DNA of 64,000 nucleotides from Spisula solida (lineage: Eukaryota; Mollusca; Bivalvia; Venerida; Mactridae). Below are positions 22,530 to 33,999 of this stretch, piece by piece. Location of the stretch: contig OX365957.1 of assembly GCA_947247005.1 (NCBI GenBank), forward strand, positions 8,776,817-8,840,816, given 5' to 3'. The translations under genes were made by a program, and so were the position numbers. The notes below the pieces were generated by a model. The model made no database searches, had not been told where the DNA came from, and was given only the letters and a program-made list of their open reading frames with translations. Each line of letters opens with the position of its first letter. The first letter of the stretch is position 1.

Positions 22530-24179
22530 TCCTGTATAAAAACTGCTTAAAAGCTTTAAATAACATGTACATATGGAATGATTGTACATGATCTATTTAT
22601 GTATGTTGCATACATCTCCGTGATATGAACACGTCCTATGCAAGTCCCAACTCCCAATCCCGTCCCTTCAATTGTCCCTGCATTCAGTCCTATCAGTTGG
22701 AACATATTAAACTTGAAATAAATTTGGCGCAAGTGTGTCACAAATTGTTCTTCAATAAATGTCAGCTTTTATTAACATCAATTGTATAAGTGGTATATTG
22801 ATAAAGCAAATTAGGTGTGCTTTTACATTTACACAGATATTTTAAGGACACTTAATCATGGGATCTGCAGTTTGTGTTGCATAATGTTAGAATGGTATAC
22901 TATGCATGACATTTATAAGATCAACTTCTTAATAATCACATAAAACTTAATTCGTATACTTCTATAGACACTTTAAAATGATATTCTTTGTCACACCAGA
23001 AGGATTACTACCTTGCAATACTACGTGTTGAATGTTATTTTTTTCCATACTTTAGTTTATTCCTAAGTAAATTGCTATCTAAAAAATATCCATATTTCAT
23101 AGAATGAAAAACAATGAACTGATGTACTCCCGATGTACTCCCGATGGAAATTAATAGGCTTCGGGCTTTCCTAGTGTTCTAGATGAAGCTTTGGGAAGTT
23201 ATGAGACAATTTGTGAAATCAGTATGTACCGATTAATCTAGACAATTTAATCACTATTTTGATTAAAAAACAGTTAAAAGTGTATATTGAGGTTAAGGTA
23301 ATATTACCATGTATGCAAATGTCTGGATCTAAACATATGAGTAATGACACTAACATATCCTCGTTTAAAATATTAGAAGTCAGTTGCAATTTTGTTCGTA
23401 CATTAACTATATATACACTTTAGAATGTAAGTCCTGGCACTAATAGACTAAGTGTGATCATTATATAACAGAGGAGATTGCTTTGAATAATGTTATAAAT
23501 ACAGAGTATTTATAAAAGGTAAAGACCAAAGGCCGTATGGCTTCTTACAATTTCAATTGGCCGTATCGGTATTTTACAAAAATGAGATAGACAAAAATGT
23601 ATTAACTACTGTAAGCATTAATATAAAGGTTTGTAAGTCACTTACTAACAGCCATATAACTCGTATGAGCCTAAACATTGACATCTATACACATTAATGG
23701 AGGAATGGTTGTGTGGTTTTTAGATGAAACCGCCTCAAAATCAGATGAATTGTAAGCGAGAAAAGAGATTTGTGTATCTTTGTAGGTTGACGGTTGACAC
23801 TGCAACCGGAAACATTGCCAACATGAGCATTGTCGACGTTTAAGGTACAAACCGATCTAAGACAGTTACACGCAAGATAGATCAACTAGACCTACCACTG
23901 AGTGACTAATGATACCCCACATACCGCCATATCACAGACGAATAGCAAACAACATCCATAAAAACAGTCCCATGGTGGAGAACAATTGCAGTTACATGTA
24001 TTTATAAATTCAACCATGTATAACAAAGTTATGGTCCAGACAACATAATTTAAGGTTATGTCTGACCTTTTAACCCCAATTGTGACCTCGACCTTTGAGA
24101 TATTGACGTAATTATTTTTAGTGCACATCGTCTGATAGCGGTGAACAATAATGCCAGGTTATTTTAAAATCCCACAATA
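22530..24179. other. Unassigned stretch with one transposon fragment
   Basis: Mostly unique AT-rich DNA. Around 23125-23220 the sequence matches the interior of the TTAA element (ACTCCCGATG, GAAGCTTTGGGAAG, GAGACAATTTGTGAAATC), a solo fragment. Nothing coding is supported. Confidence 0.45.
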
Positions 24180-24420
24180 AATGGCTTACTTATAGTTATG
24201 GTCTGAACAAGCTAAATTAAGGCCTGGCTTTACCTTTGAGACTTTGACATAATTGGTTCGCATGACAAAAATGGAAAACAAATGTGCCAAGGAATTAAAA
24301 AATCCTTCAGTGCATGAAGAAGTTACAGCCTAGACGAATTTAGGGACAGACGCGGGCCCGAACGACAAAGTGACTCATATAGACCCCCTTCCAATGGTAG
24401 TGGGGGAATCATAAAGTGAC
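24180..24420. repeat. Pearl-like repeat end with hairpin
   Basis: Contains a GGACAGACGCGGGCCCGAACGACAAAG-type run (about 24342-24371; key part GACAAAGTGACTCATATAG), then a CCCCCTTCC..GTGGGGG hairpin near 24384-24408. It has the same organisation as the ends of the arrays at 21577 and 32942, but with only a single core unit. Confidence 0.5.
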
Positions 24421-24732
24421 AAATAAACAAAATTACGAGTTTAATTTGCTGAATACCTCATATAACGGTATTTTCCTAACTAAACTGCAACTTTGATCAA
24501 CTGAGGGGGAATAACTCGAACCTTCAACTGTTTCCCCTCATATCGTAATAACAAGTAATTAAGCGCATTAAAACTCAGTTCTCTCCGTGGTTTGAAATAT
24601 ATAATTTGGCATTCATGTTATATAAATAGTATACATTTGTACCACACCAGTGTGTTCAATCCCGTTGATCATTTAAATGAATTAGTACAGAAAGTGTATT
24701 GGTACGTGCAAGGCTTTTTACTGACAAAAATC

Positions 24733-24900
24733 AGGGCTGGTATTCACAAAGCTTCTTAGATATTTTCGTAAGATTTTCTTATCTGATAAGAAATTATTTT
24801 AGAATAAAATTTATTTTTGTCTTAAGTTGAATTCATGAAGCATCTTAGAAATATCTTAGCTAAATTATTATCGTAAATCTAAGAAATATTTTTAAAGTGG
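24733..24900 (+). mobile_element. MITE fragment, GGGCTGGTATTCACAAAGC family
   Basis: The left end GGGCTGGTATTCACAAAGC followed by TTCTTAGAT is the reverse complement of the end of a second copy at 44037-44290. The interior is AT-rich with CTTAAGT/ATCTTAG motifs. A related GTATTCACAA stretch begins near 62390. No coding capacity. The following 24900-25390 holds nothing assigned. Confidence 0.6.
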
Positions 24901-25394
24901 TTGCTATGTAAAACGGGATTTTCTCGCTCTAAAAATAGTAACGGAAATGAGGACTCCTTCCAAGGGAGGGATTAGTCCTCGATCATTTTCGAACCGCTTT
25001 TATTATCATTTGAAATCATACATGTATCTAAAAAAATTAGTTGGGTTTCATGAATATTTATTTGTGTAATGTAAACAGGGTGTCTATTATAAATAGTAAT
25101 TACTAAATTATATTCACGTACAGTACATTCTGTTTGAATTACGTGTTTGAAGAGTTGTGTGTATAAAATACACGTAGTTTGTTTTTACTGAAGTCATGCG
25201 TGGATCCGGAGGGTTCCGAACCCCCGTGGAATTTTAGCAAAACATGATGTTATCATGTGTATCTTGTATATATCTTGTCAGGGGGCTTAGAGTGTAATTA
25301 CGGCACCGCTCTAAGAAAAATAGTAGCTGATAGACCCACTGAGAAAAATGTTTGTCGAATATCTTACAAAATTACTTATGCACCAGTCAATATT

Positions 25395-25662
25395 ATGCCC
25401 GCCCCGGGGGAATTAGACAGACGAATCTTCGCGACAGGCCGGAATTTGATAACCTTATCGACTCCGAGTCCCGTGAAACATACTTTGGTCCGGGAATGTT
25501 GACATCACGAAGGCGACATCGATAGGCCTACTTTTATATGTGTTTTTATTAAAGTACCTGGATGAAAAAATATGCCCTACGGTGGGGATTTAGACAGTGA
25601 GCATTGTCTCCAGGGTGGGGATTTAGACATAAAAATATCGAAACTGTCTAATTCCCCGTGGG
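25395..25662. repeat. GGGGAATTAGACAG motif cluster
   Basis: GGGGGAATTAGACAG at 25406, GGGGATTTAGACAG near 25584 and GGGGATTTAGACAT near 25616 lie in direct orientation; CTGTCTAATTCCCC lies inverted at 25644. The surrounding TATGCCC is shared too. This resembles the ends of small palindromic elements. GC content is above the local background. Confidence 0.5.
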
Positions 25663-26029
25663 TCGCCCGCCGCCCCCACTCAGAGAGATGAATAATGCGA
25701 ATCACTGTTCTGATTTCTTATATAATGTACAAATGCTATATGCAGTTGTATTGTAGATGTCAGCCAGTAATAGTTGTAAGTTTTTAGATACATCCTATAT
25801 GGGATCTCTTCTTAAATGTTACTGTTAGTATAAGGAACAAGTATCTAGAAGGAAGAGGGTTAAGCCGTTTTGCGAGTATTTTAAGCTGTATCATGTATAG
25901 GTGAGACAGTCATAACTCTCTACAAAAGTTTAAATCCCTTTCACAATTGTTGTAGGAATTTCTTCATCTCCCGACGCTTCCGAATCTACATCGAAATTCA
26001 TTGGCATATGTCTTGAAATTGTAATTTTG

Positions 26030-26265
26030 TGGTGCGGTCACAATAGTCGTACATCGGACGCACGACGGCTCTACGATGACACACATCATCCCTACGATGA
26101 ACAGTTGTCGAACGCCATATTTTTACGAGTGTCGTGCAAACGTCGTACGTGCGTCGTGCGATTGTCGTACGATCATGAATGTCCGCAAGAATGCCGTGCG
26201 TATAACATGCGACAATCGCACGACCATCGTACGTCCATCGTTCGTCCATCACATGTCCATCGCAC
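26030..26265. repeat. CG-rich subterminal-repeat fragment (Harbinger-like)
   Basis: Dense CGTACGATG/CGTCGTACG/CGCACGACC motifs occur in both orientations, resembling the subterminal motif array of the Harbinger element at 9811-15903 but with different sequence. No terminal inverted repeat pair was found, so it may be half of a related MITE. ORFs across it are artefacts of the repeat. The flanks 25663-26029 and 26266-27004 hold no gene; about 26790-26865 is similar to 31715-31785. Confidence 0.5.
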
Positions 26266-27004
26266 GTTCCATTTCCTGGTTCAATACTGTAAACGTTATC
26301 ATAAACTTCATCTAGCGCATTGTGAAAACTTATGAAAACTGAATATAATCGACTTCTACCAGAAAAAACATGTAAGAATATAAGCAATGTATCTACAAAA
26401 CCAATGATGCCATCAACAATGTCATCAAAATTGCTATTTCAGCCTTAGAGCAAAAGACCCGTATGGCACTTGTATTAAATTGTGGCAACTCATTTGACCA
26501 TGTATGTCTATCAATGTATGTAAGATGAAACACTGTTTATATAATTATACCATGTACCATTATATACAATTTTAATGCTGCCCTTGTTTCAGCCTCACAT
26601 TCACATAGTAAATAGTTTACACATAGTTCGACGATGCCCAAGAGTGGGTACGGACAATTAATGAAAGAAGAAGAAGATACTAGTATAGGAGACCGAGCTT
26701 TAACAGCACATATCCCACTTCATAATTCACAATTCTCACACCCATTGCACCGTCCTTTATAATTTTTTATATTCTTTTTTTCAGTCTTTTTCACATATTT
26801 ACAGTTACAATCACATTATATGTATATCACAGAAACATTATCATGTGGTCATTCTAATACAGAATTATAAGAGACTAATAAATATTCACAAACTAAAAAT
26901 GCACCTGAATACATGTGTACACATTATGTATCATTATTAAAATGTCATTATATAGTGCAAGTAATTAAAATCAAACTTTAAACAGACGATGAATAAAGCT
27001 ATTT

Positions 27005-27275
27005 TTAAGTTTGACCCATAAAGTGTGAGCTTTGAAGAATGAAGTGTGGAGTGTGAACTATGAAGTAGGGACTGTGAACTATGAAGTGTGAACTGTGGAG
27101 TGTGAGTGTGAACTGTGGAGTGGGAAATGATGAGTGTGAACTGTGGAGTGTAAACTGTGGAGCATGAACTGTGGAGTGTGAACTTTGGAATGTGAACTGT
27201 GGAGTGGGAACTGTTGAGTGTGAAATGTAGAGTATGAACTGTGGAGTGTGAACTGTGGAGTATGAACTATGTACG
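27005..27275. repeat. Minisatellite, GTGTGAACTGTGGA unit
   Basis: Fourteen- to fifteen-bp units (GTGTGAACTGTGGA and variants with TATGAA) are repeated about 18 times. The reverse complement of the same motif makes up the array at 60745-61235. Short scraps of the motif also occur at 37850, 56230 and 61630. Confidence 0.85.
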
Positions 27276-27369
27276 GGTGTTTACATAGATATATAGAACA
27301 TTTATTTGAATTTCCAGAAGGTCACAGACCCATGTGGACATACATAACATATATACAATGCAAATATTA

Positions 27370-27445
27370 AAGTGTACACACACGTACACACATCACACAC
27401 ACCAAACACACCACACACACGCACACACACACACACCCACCCATT
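27370..27445. repeat. (CA)n-rich microsatellite
   Basis: Interrupted CACACA repeats just beyond the 3' side of the LINE ORF. It may have grown from the LINE's tail. Confidence 0.7.
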
Positions 27446-27546
27446 CGCACACATACACCATGTACATACGTACAAATACACATGTTACAGCACAATATGT
27501 ACAACTTTAGGTTCATAACATCATTATACAAATTTGAAAAAATACC

Positions 27547-30500
27547 TTATATGTAGTTATTATTATTGCGTATTAAAAATGCTTTATATATATAAATGCT
27601 TAATTTTCTGACTATCTTTTCTGTTTCATTCGATAAGAGTTCTATAAATTTCTGTACATTTGGTATATGTCTATAATAGTAGGAGATGTATTGTTTTCTA
27701 ATATCACTGTATAAACTACACTCAAGCACAAAATGGTATTCATCTTCTAATGTATCACAAATTAAACATTTTCTATCAGATATAGGTGTAGGATTAGGTC
27801 TTGTCCATCTACCACTTTCAATATATAATCGATGTGAGGCTACACGTAATCGAGTCAGATTCGAGCGAAATTTTGCAATAGTACATATGTTTAAATATGG
27901 TTGAAATTTAAATGATGCTAAATGTTTATATAATGATGAGCGACTTGATTCTTGAATTCTCCCATTCCATCCTTGTATAAATTGATCTCTTAGTCGTTCC
28001 TTCGCAGAAAATAGAAATAACTTAGGTTGGCCTACATCTTGAAATAACCACACGTCATAAAAGCCTAACGTACTAAGTAAGTTTTTTAAAAGAGTACACC
28101 AATTCTTTCTATTTGGATATATGTCACTGTCAGATTTTAGCATAGTATATATATTTTTTTTTTATTATATTTATTGTTATCTGTATAAAGTAATTTTACA
28201 CAGTATTTTATTATTTGAAAATACCTTATCCATCGATAATTTAGACGCCCTAGTTCACCGTACACAAAATCATTTTGCGTCGTAAGCTTAATCCCTAAAA
28301 TGTGTTTGCAGAACTGTAGATGCACGCGTCTGATCGCATTACCTTGTATAAATCCCCAAACTTCACTTGCGTAATTTAAAATTGGAGAAATTAGTTTATC
28401 AAATAGATCTAGTTTATGCCCTACTGAAAGATTAGTAAATTTATATAAATATTTTTTCATTTTAAAAACAGCTTTTAATGCTTGTCCGGATAAGGTATTC
28501 TGTGTATCAGTAAAAGAACCACCAGTCGAGAACACTATACCTAGGTAGTTAAACTTGCTTACTACTTCAACTTGATTACCATCAAAAATAAAGTTTAGGT
28601 TATTGGAAAGTCGCCCTCCTTTTCGAAATATCATTATTGTGTTAACAATTAACTTCCAACGTTTACAGTTATCATCTAATACATCTAAACTAGTTTGTAA
28701 CTCAGCCGCGTCATTTGCGAAGATAACCATATCATCAGCATAAAGTATAAGAAATATCTTGAAAGACTCAACATCAATTCCGCTTAGGCCTTTCTCAGAT
28801 AAAACACTTTCGATGTCATTCAGAAACATCGCAAATAAAAATGGTGACAGGCATTCACCTTGTCTTACGCCGAGAGTACACGTGAATGAATTGCTCAATT
28901 GGTTACAATATTTTACTCTAGGTTTGACCGAACAATACATAGATTTCATGATATTTAAAAGTTTCCCATGGAGTCCCAACTTAATTAATTTAGACCATAA
29001 GTTATCTCTTACTATATAATCAAACGCTTTGGAAAAATCGATGAAAGCACAATATAATTGTTTCCCTTTATTAATCATATGAGTTAGTAACCCATGTAAT
29101 ACAAATATATTATCGACAGTTCCCATTTTAGTTCTGAACCCCGCCTGTGCCTCTATGTAAACCGATAATTTTCTGCCCAGTCCGTTAATCTGTTATTTAA
29201 TATACGTGTAAAAAGCTTTCCCAAAGTACTTAAAAGTGTTATACCACGATACTTGTTTTGATCATTAATGTTTCCCTTCTTATGTAACGGTATTATATAT
29301 CCCTCCGGCCAGCTCTCAGGAAAGTATCCGATATCAAATATTTTGTTAAAAAGACGCATCAAATATGGAGCTAATACATTTTTCCCATGTATAAAGAATT
29401 CATTGATATGAAGATCTGGTCCCGCGCTTTTATTAGAGTTTAACTGTCCTATTGCTTTGAAAATTTCCGCTTCAGTAAATGACAAATCTAATTCATGAAA
29501 CATAATTTGAAATTCATTGTTCTCGTATCTATCAATAAAGTGTAAAATGTCATCATCAGCCACGAAAACGGATCACCCGGATTATAAACGCTTTTAAAAT
29601 ATTGCTCAAAAACTGACAATGGAATATTTGACTGGCTGATCCCTGCACATTCTTTTAACATTTTCCAGTATAATTTCGCATTTTTAAATCTAGCGTCCGT
29701 CAGTTTCTTTGTTTGGGAATGATCATAATTCAACCTGGACTTACGTAAACACGTTTTATAATCCGATCTGGTTTTAACCTTTTCGGTACGATTTTGGTCC
29801 GATCCATTACGTCTAAATAAATTTAATTTTCTATAAAACAGACGTCTTTTATCTGAACATTCACTGTTAAACAAGTTATTATTGTTTGTCTGAGCATTAC
29901 TATTATTTGTTTGAGCGTTGCATTTATGCTTAAATATAGGCGAAGCTACCTCATCTAAAATACTGGAAAGTTGTGATATGCAAACATTTATGTTACTATC
30001 TGTTTGAGATGTATCCACCTGATTGTTTAAATTAATCAATTTATCTGTAATTGAATCACAAGACAATGCCTCAATAAAACTATCCTTACTATCATTATCC
30101 CATTTATATTTAAAATCCGGTCCATTTAAATGAGTATGTTCATTAACTGAAGTCGCCTCACACTTAGTGATAAATACAAAAGAGAAATCAACAAGACAAT
30201 GGTCCGATAAAATATTAGGACTGTGTACAGAAAAGGTATCAATATACTGAAATAAGTTTTGTGTAGAGATTACATAATCTACTACGCTTGAACCCCTAGA
30301 ACCTACGTATGTATATTTACCATCTTTGTCATTATCAAAACGTCCATTCAATATTCGCATACATGATTGTTTACACAAATCTAATAACATAGTACCATTA
30401 TTGTTAGTTCTACCTTTATCACATGAACAACGCTTTAACTTATTGTCTTTGTGGTAATTATCAGGCGAAATATCAATATCATTTAAATATTCGTCCGGAA

Positions 30501-31140
30501 CATAATCGGGACTATCCGATGTATGAGCATTAATATCCCCACATACAACTAACTGTAAATCGTCATTACATTTTGCGTCTAATTCGACTATTGAATTTAA
30601 TAAACGATCTAATGTATGAGTATCGACCATAGACTGCCGACTGCTGTTGTCTGGTATTACATAGCATAGACAAAAATATACATCATTATTTAAACCGAGC
30701 TTCTTTGCACTAATTTTTACACATATAATGTCATCTTCGCAAGTAAAAACCAATGTGTCAGTACATACAAAATCATTTCTAATATAAACAGCTATTCCTC
30801 CTGACGACCTCTTATAGGTTAGTTTATTTTCTGTTCTGTTTAAATAATAACGCTCAAAGTTATCAAACTTCAGATCACAAAAGGCATTTGCCCAAGTCTC
30901 CGTTAATAAAATAATGTCATGATTACTGAAAATATTACATAATTCTGGAGATTTAAGTTTATTTGATCTACGGGTAACAAGACCCTGCACATTTAGCAGA
31001 GCGCAACGCAGTGTGACCTTCTCAGTATTGTCCTATTGGGTTGACTGGACACCTTGCGTGATCGGTGTACCTGTCCGCTCTGTCGGTTGACTGCCACTTA
31101 CACGATCACTTTGTTCATCGGAATGTGTTTGCACAACATA
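27547..31140 (-). pseudogene. LINE retrotransposon, nearly intact ORF2, 5' truncated
   Basis: On the minus strand a single ORF2 is split into four frames. The APE endonuclease (30990-29600) has LLTETWAN, SSGGIAVYIRND, VVCGDINAHT and SDHCLV. The RT (29563-28300) has NKSAGPDLHINEFF, IIPLHKKGNINDQNKYRGI, AFIDFSKAFD, GVRQGECLSP and the catalytic ILYADDMVIF. The C-terminus (28143-27547) has the zinc-knuckle-like CLICDTLEDEYHFVLEC. Three single-base frameshifts separate the frames: about 29570, about 29135 and about 28150. The last lies in a run of ten A on the coding strand, so it could be sequencing error. Upstream, in frame, a short tail (SDEQSDRVSGSQPTERTG, TAG near 31031) may be the end of ORF1; the rest of ORF1 is absent. 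Such elements nick target DNA and prime reverse transcription there. Clade not resolved within Jockey/CR1-like LINEs. Confidence 0.92.
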
Positions 31141-32034
31141 TAACATACAAGACAAATTTGTGATGCAATGCATCAAAGTAGCCGCAATTTTGTGGTTTAC
31201 ATGGCATGAATATTGTTATATCAAGCAACGGTGTTATAAATTATTCTAAACGACTGAAATCTCTAACGTTTCATTCAGATAGAATGAAATTGAGCGGGAA
31301 ATATTCCAATATACACAGGTATTTGACATTATAAACTGGGAGTCACTGAAAAGTTACCACTTATATATATCTCTGTATTTTGTATACAATATGACCTATC
31401 GGTACAAAAGTTTTCTAGTGTGTGCATCTGAATATTGTTAAAGTTGTGACTTCTCAGTAAGGTCAAAACATAGTTGTGTTCGGCTTTTAACACAGTGTAA
31501 CGTGAATTTTAAATATAAGAGTCAATTGATAGGATGGTACCTAACTTTTCATTGAGTATAAGTAACGGTATTGTATAACAGATCTAGATCTTTTAATTTC
31601 TACTTATTGTTTAACAGCAATTTCGTTTACAAATGCATTTCTATATGGATGAGCAAAACGTTCTTATATACACATGCTGCACGATATGAAGTAAAACACG
31701 TAAATACATGTAGCATGCAACCCTCGCATATATACAATTACAAGCACATTATAAATCACTGAAACATTATTATGTGACCATTCTAAATAGCTTACTGGTA
31801 TTGGAAACTAGTCATCATTCCTTTGACCAATTGGATGTGCAGTGTTGAAATGTCACCAGATTATTAACATAATTCAAAATAAATTTGAAGTACTTGATAG
31901 TTCCACATATTTATTGGATTAAAGTAAATGTAGAATACAATGAATCGGTAAAACCGAATTATGCTTCCCGAAGCAAGTGTTTGTCCCAAAATTGGAAATA
32001 ACTTATTACAGATTCAGGTAAAAAAAGAAAATAA
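31141..32034. other. Unassigned stretch
   Basis: AT-rich with no supported gene. About 31715-31785 (CACATTATAAATCACTGAAACATT..) is a diverged copy of 26800-26865, so related sequence flanks the LINE on both sides. Confidence 0.4.
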
Positions 32035-32942
32035 TGTAGAATTTTGGTTCTTTGACACCGCACTTCCTCTACCATTATGTTGAGTTTCAATCAAATGCCA
32101 TCAATACTGTTCAAGTGAGGGACCTGCCAAGCATTAATTTGTATGAAAAAGGGAGATAATTAAAAAACAATAAAGGTGCACTTCTCCTGAATGAGATTAA
32201 TTCACCTATAAAGTTTCAAATCAATACCTCCCATAATGAAGGAGTTATGACCTGGACAAGAAGTAAGTATAAAAGTACAAAAGGCCATAACTCCAAAAAT
32301 TTACAATAAAGTTCTTGTGCACCGCACTTCCTCTCAATGAGATCTATTCACATATGAAGTTTCAAATTGATATCTCTAATACTGTATGAGTTCTGGCCCA
32401 GAGAAGAATTAAGTATAAAAAATTACAAAGGGAAATAACTCAAAAATATATATTGTAGGGTTATGGTTCTTTCACACTGCACTTCCTATCAATGAGGTCT
32501 ATTCACCTATGAAGTTTCAAATTGATATCTCTAATACTAATTAAGTTATGGCCCGGACAAGAATGAAGTATGAAAAAAAATAGAAAGGGGAGTAACTCAA
32601 AAATGTGCAATCAAGAGTTATGGTTCTTGTGCACTGCACTTCCCCTCAATGAGGTCTAGTCACCGATAAAGTTTCAAATTGATATCTCTAATACTGTTTA
32701 AGTTATGGCCCGGACAAGAATGAAGTATGGAAAATTACAAAGGGGAATAACTAAAAACATATGCAATCAAGAGTTATGGTTCTTGTGTACTGCACTTCCC
32801 CTCAATGAGGTCTATTCACCTAAGAAGTTTCAAATTGATATCTCTAATACTCTTCAAGTTATGGCCCGGACAAAAGTGTGACGGATGGACAGACGGGCGG
32901 ACAAAGCGGCGACTATATGCTCACCCTTCGGGGAGCATAAAA
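32035..32942. repeat. Pearl-like element: ~155-bp core repeats and terminal hairpin
   Basis: Units recur at about 155-bp spacing, marked by TCAATGAGGTCTATTCACC (about 32337 variant, 32492, 32646, 32801) and TATGGCCCGGACAAGAATGAAGTATG. The run ends with ACGGATGGACAGACGGGCGG (about 32881) and the hairpin TATGCTCACCCTTCGGGGAGCATA (32916-32939). It has the same architecture as 20720-21577 but distinct core sequence. The stretch to 33330 holds a fragment similar to the pogo-like MITE (about 33040-33110). Confidence 0.82.
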
Positions 32943-33329
32943 AATACACAATTAGGCCCTCCTGCATTTTAAATGCGGACTTGGGATTCGATGACGGTGC
33001 AGTTACATTGTACCTAGGGTTTTTCTACTTCACTCTCAGTCTCTGGGAGCTGAAAATATTGGCTGTCATTTTGAGGTATTTCAGCTCTACAGAGGTTAAA
33101 TTTATAGCTATGCTCATTCAGGTTATTGTAAAAAGGTAAACAACAAATTAGGTCCTTTGGCAATCACTTATTAAATATGTTAAAAGCTAAACATGCATTT
33201 CTAAATTATTTAGCTCTCAATAAAGCAATTAAAATTTTTAAAAGGTACAACTTTAGGTCTATTTTCATTTTAATATTTTTTTCGAACTGACAAATATTCA
33301 TTCATACTGACAAATATTCATTCGGACTG

Positions 33330-33780
33330 ACAACATTTTGACCGTCGTGTGGATAAGGAAAATTATTTGCTGAACTGTCGTGCGGATAAGGAAAATAATC
33401 GGCACAACCGACGTGCGGATAAGAAAATTAATCAGTATAATCATCGTGCAAATAAGGAAAATAATTTACGAGACTGTCGTGCGGATAAGGAAAACAATTC
33501 AATTATTGGCACAACTGTCTTGCGCATCAGGAAAATAATTGGCATGACCATCATGCGCATAAGGAAAATAATTGGTACGACTGTCGTGCGGCGGATAATG
33601 AAAATAATTGGCACGAGCATCATGCGCATAAGGAAAATAATTGGTACGACTGTCGTTCGGATAACCAAAGTAATCGGGACAACTGTCAGACGCATAAGGA
33701 AAATAATAATTGGCATGACTGTCAATCATGTGGGTAAGAAAAAAAATTGGCCCGACCATCATGCAGATGAGGAAGATAAT
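33330..33780 (+). repeat. 33-bp minisatellite with an open repeat frame
   Basis: Units of about 33 bp (core GTCGTGCGGATAAGGAAAAT) are repeated about 13 times, with later units drifting. Because 33 is a multiple of three, plus-strand frames stay open (33349-33819, 11-residue repeats like CRADKENNRHN) and minus-strand frames do too. No start context, splice signal or non-repeat domain supports a protein, so I read it as a satellite. Confidence 0.75.
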
Positions 33781-33994
33781 CGACAACATACTGTTAAAAA
33801 GGATTTCACGAGCATATGATTAACGATGCTCATCCAAGACTGCCCAGCTCGACTGAATCAATCTAATGTCATAAGTCTGTGATATTTATTCATTTTGGTT
33901 ACTGAACTTTTATAAGATTTCAGATTTTATCATTTATTTAACAGTTTTCAATAGTGTTAAATTCGTACAGTTACAGTGTAGCACACGATCCCTC

Positions 33995-33999
33995 GTACT
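33995..33999. repeat. Target duplication GTACT, left
   Basis: Direct repeat of 36805-36809, flanking the fold-back element. Confidence 0.75.

Noticed and set aside
26027..26387. Overlapping ORFs on both strands at 26.0-26.4 kb
   Set aside because: Open frames come from the CG-rich palindromic motif array; the residue make-up follows the motif (RT/VV/SY repeats).
27005..27275. CRISPR-like array
   Set aside because: Short contiguous 14-15-bp units without spacers, in a eukaryotic context; a minisatellite.
33349..33819. Charged repeat protein gene
   Set aside because: The frame is a by-product of a 33-bp tandem unit and stays open on both strands.
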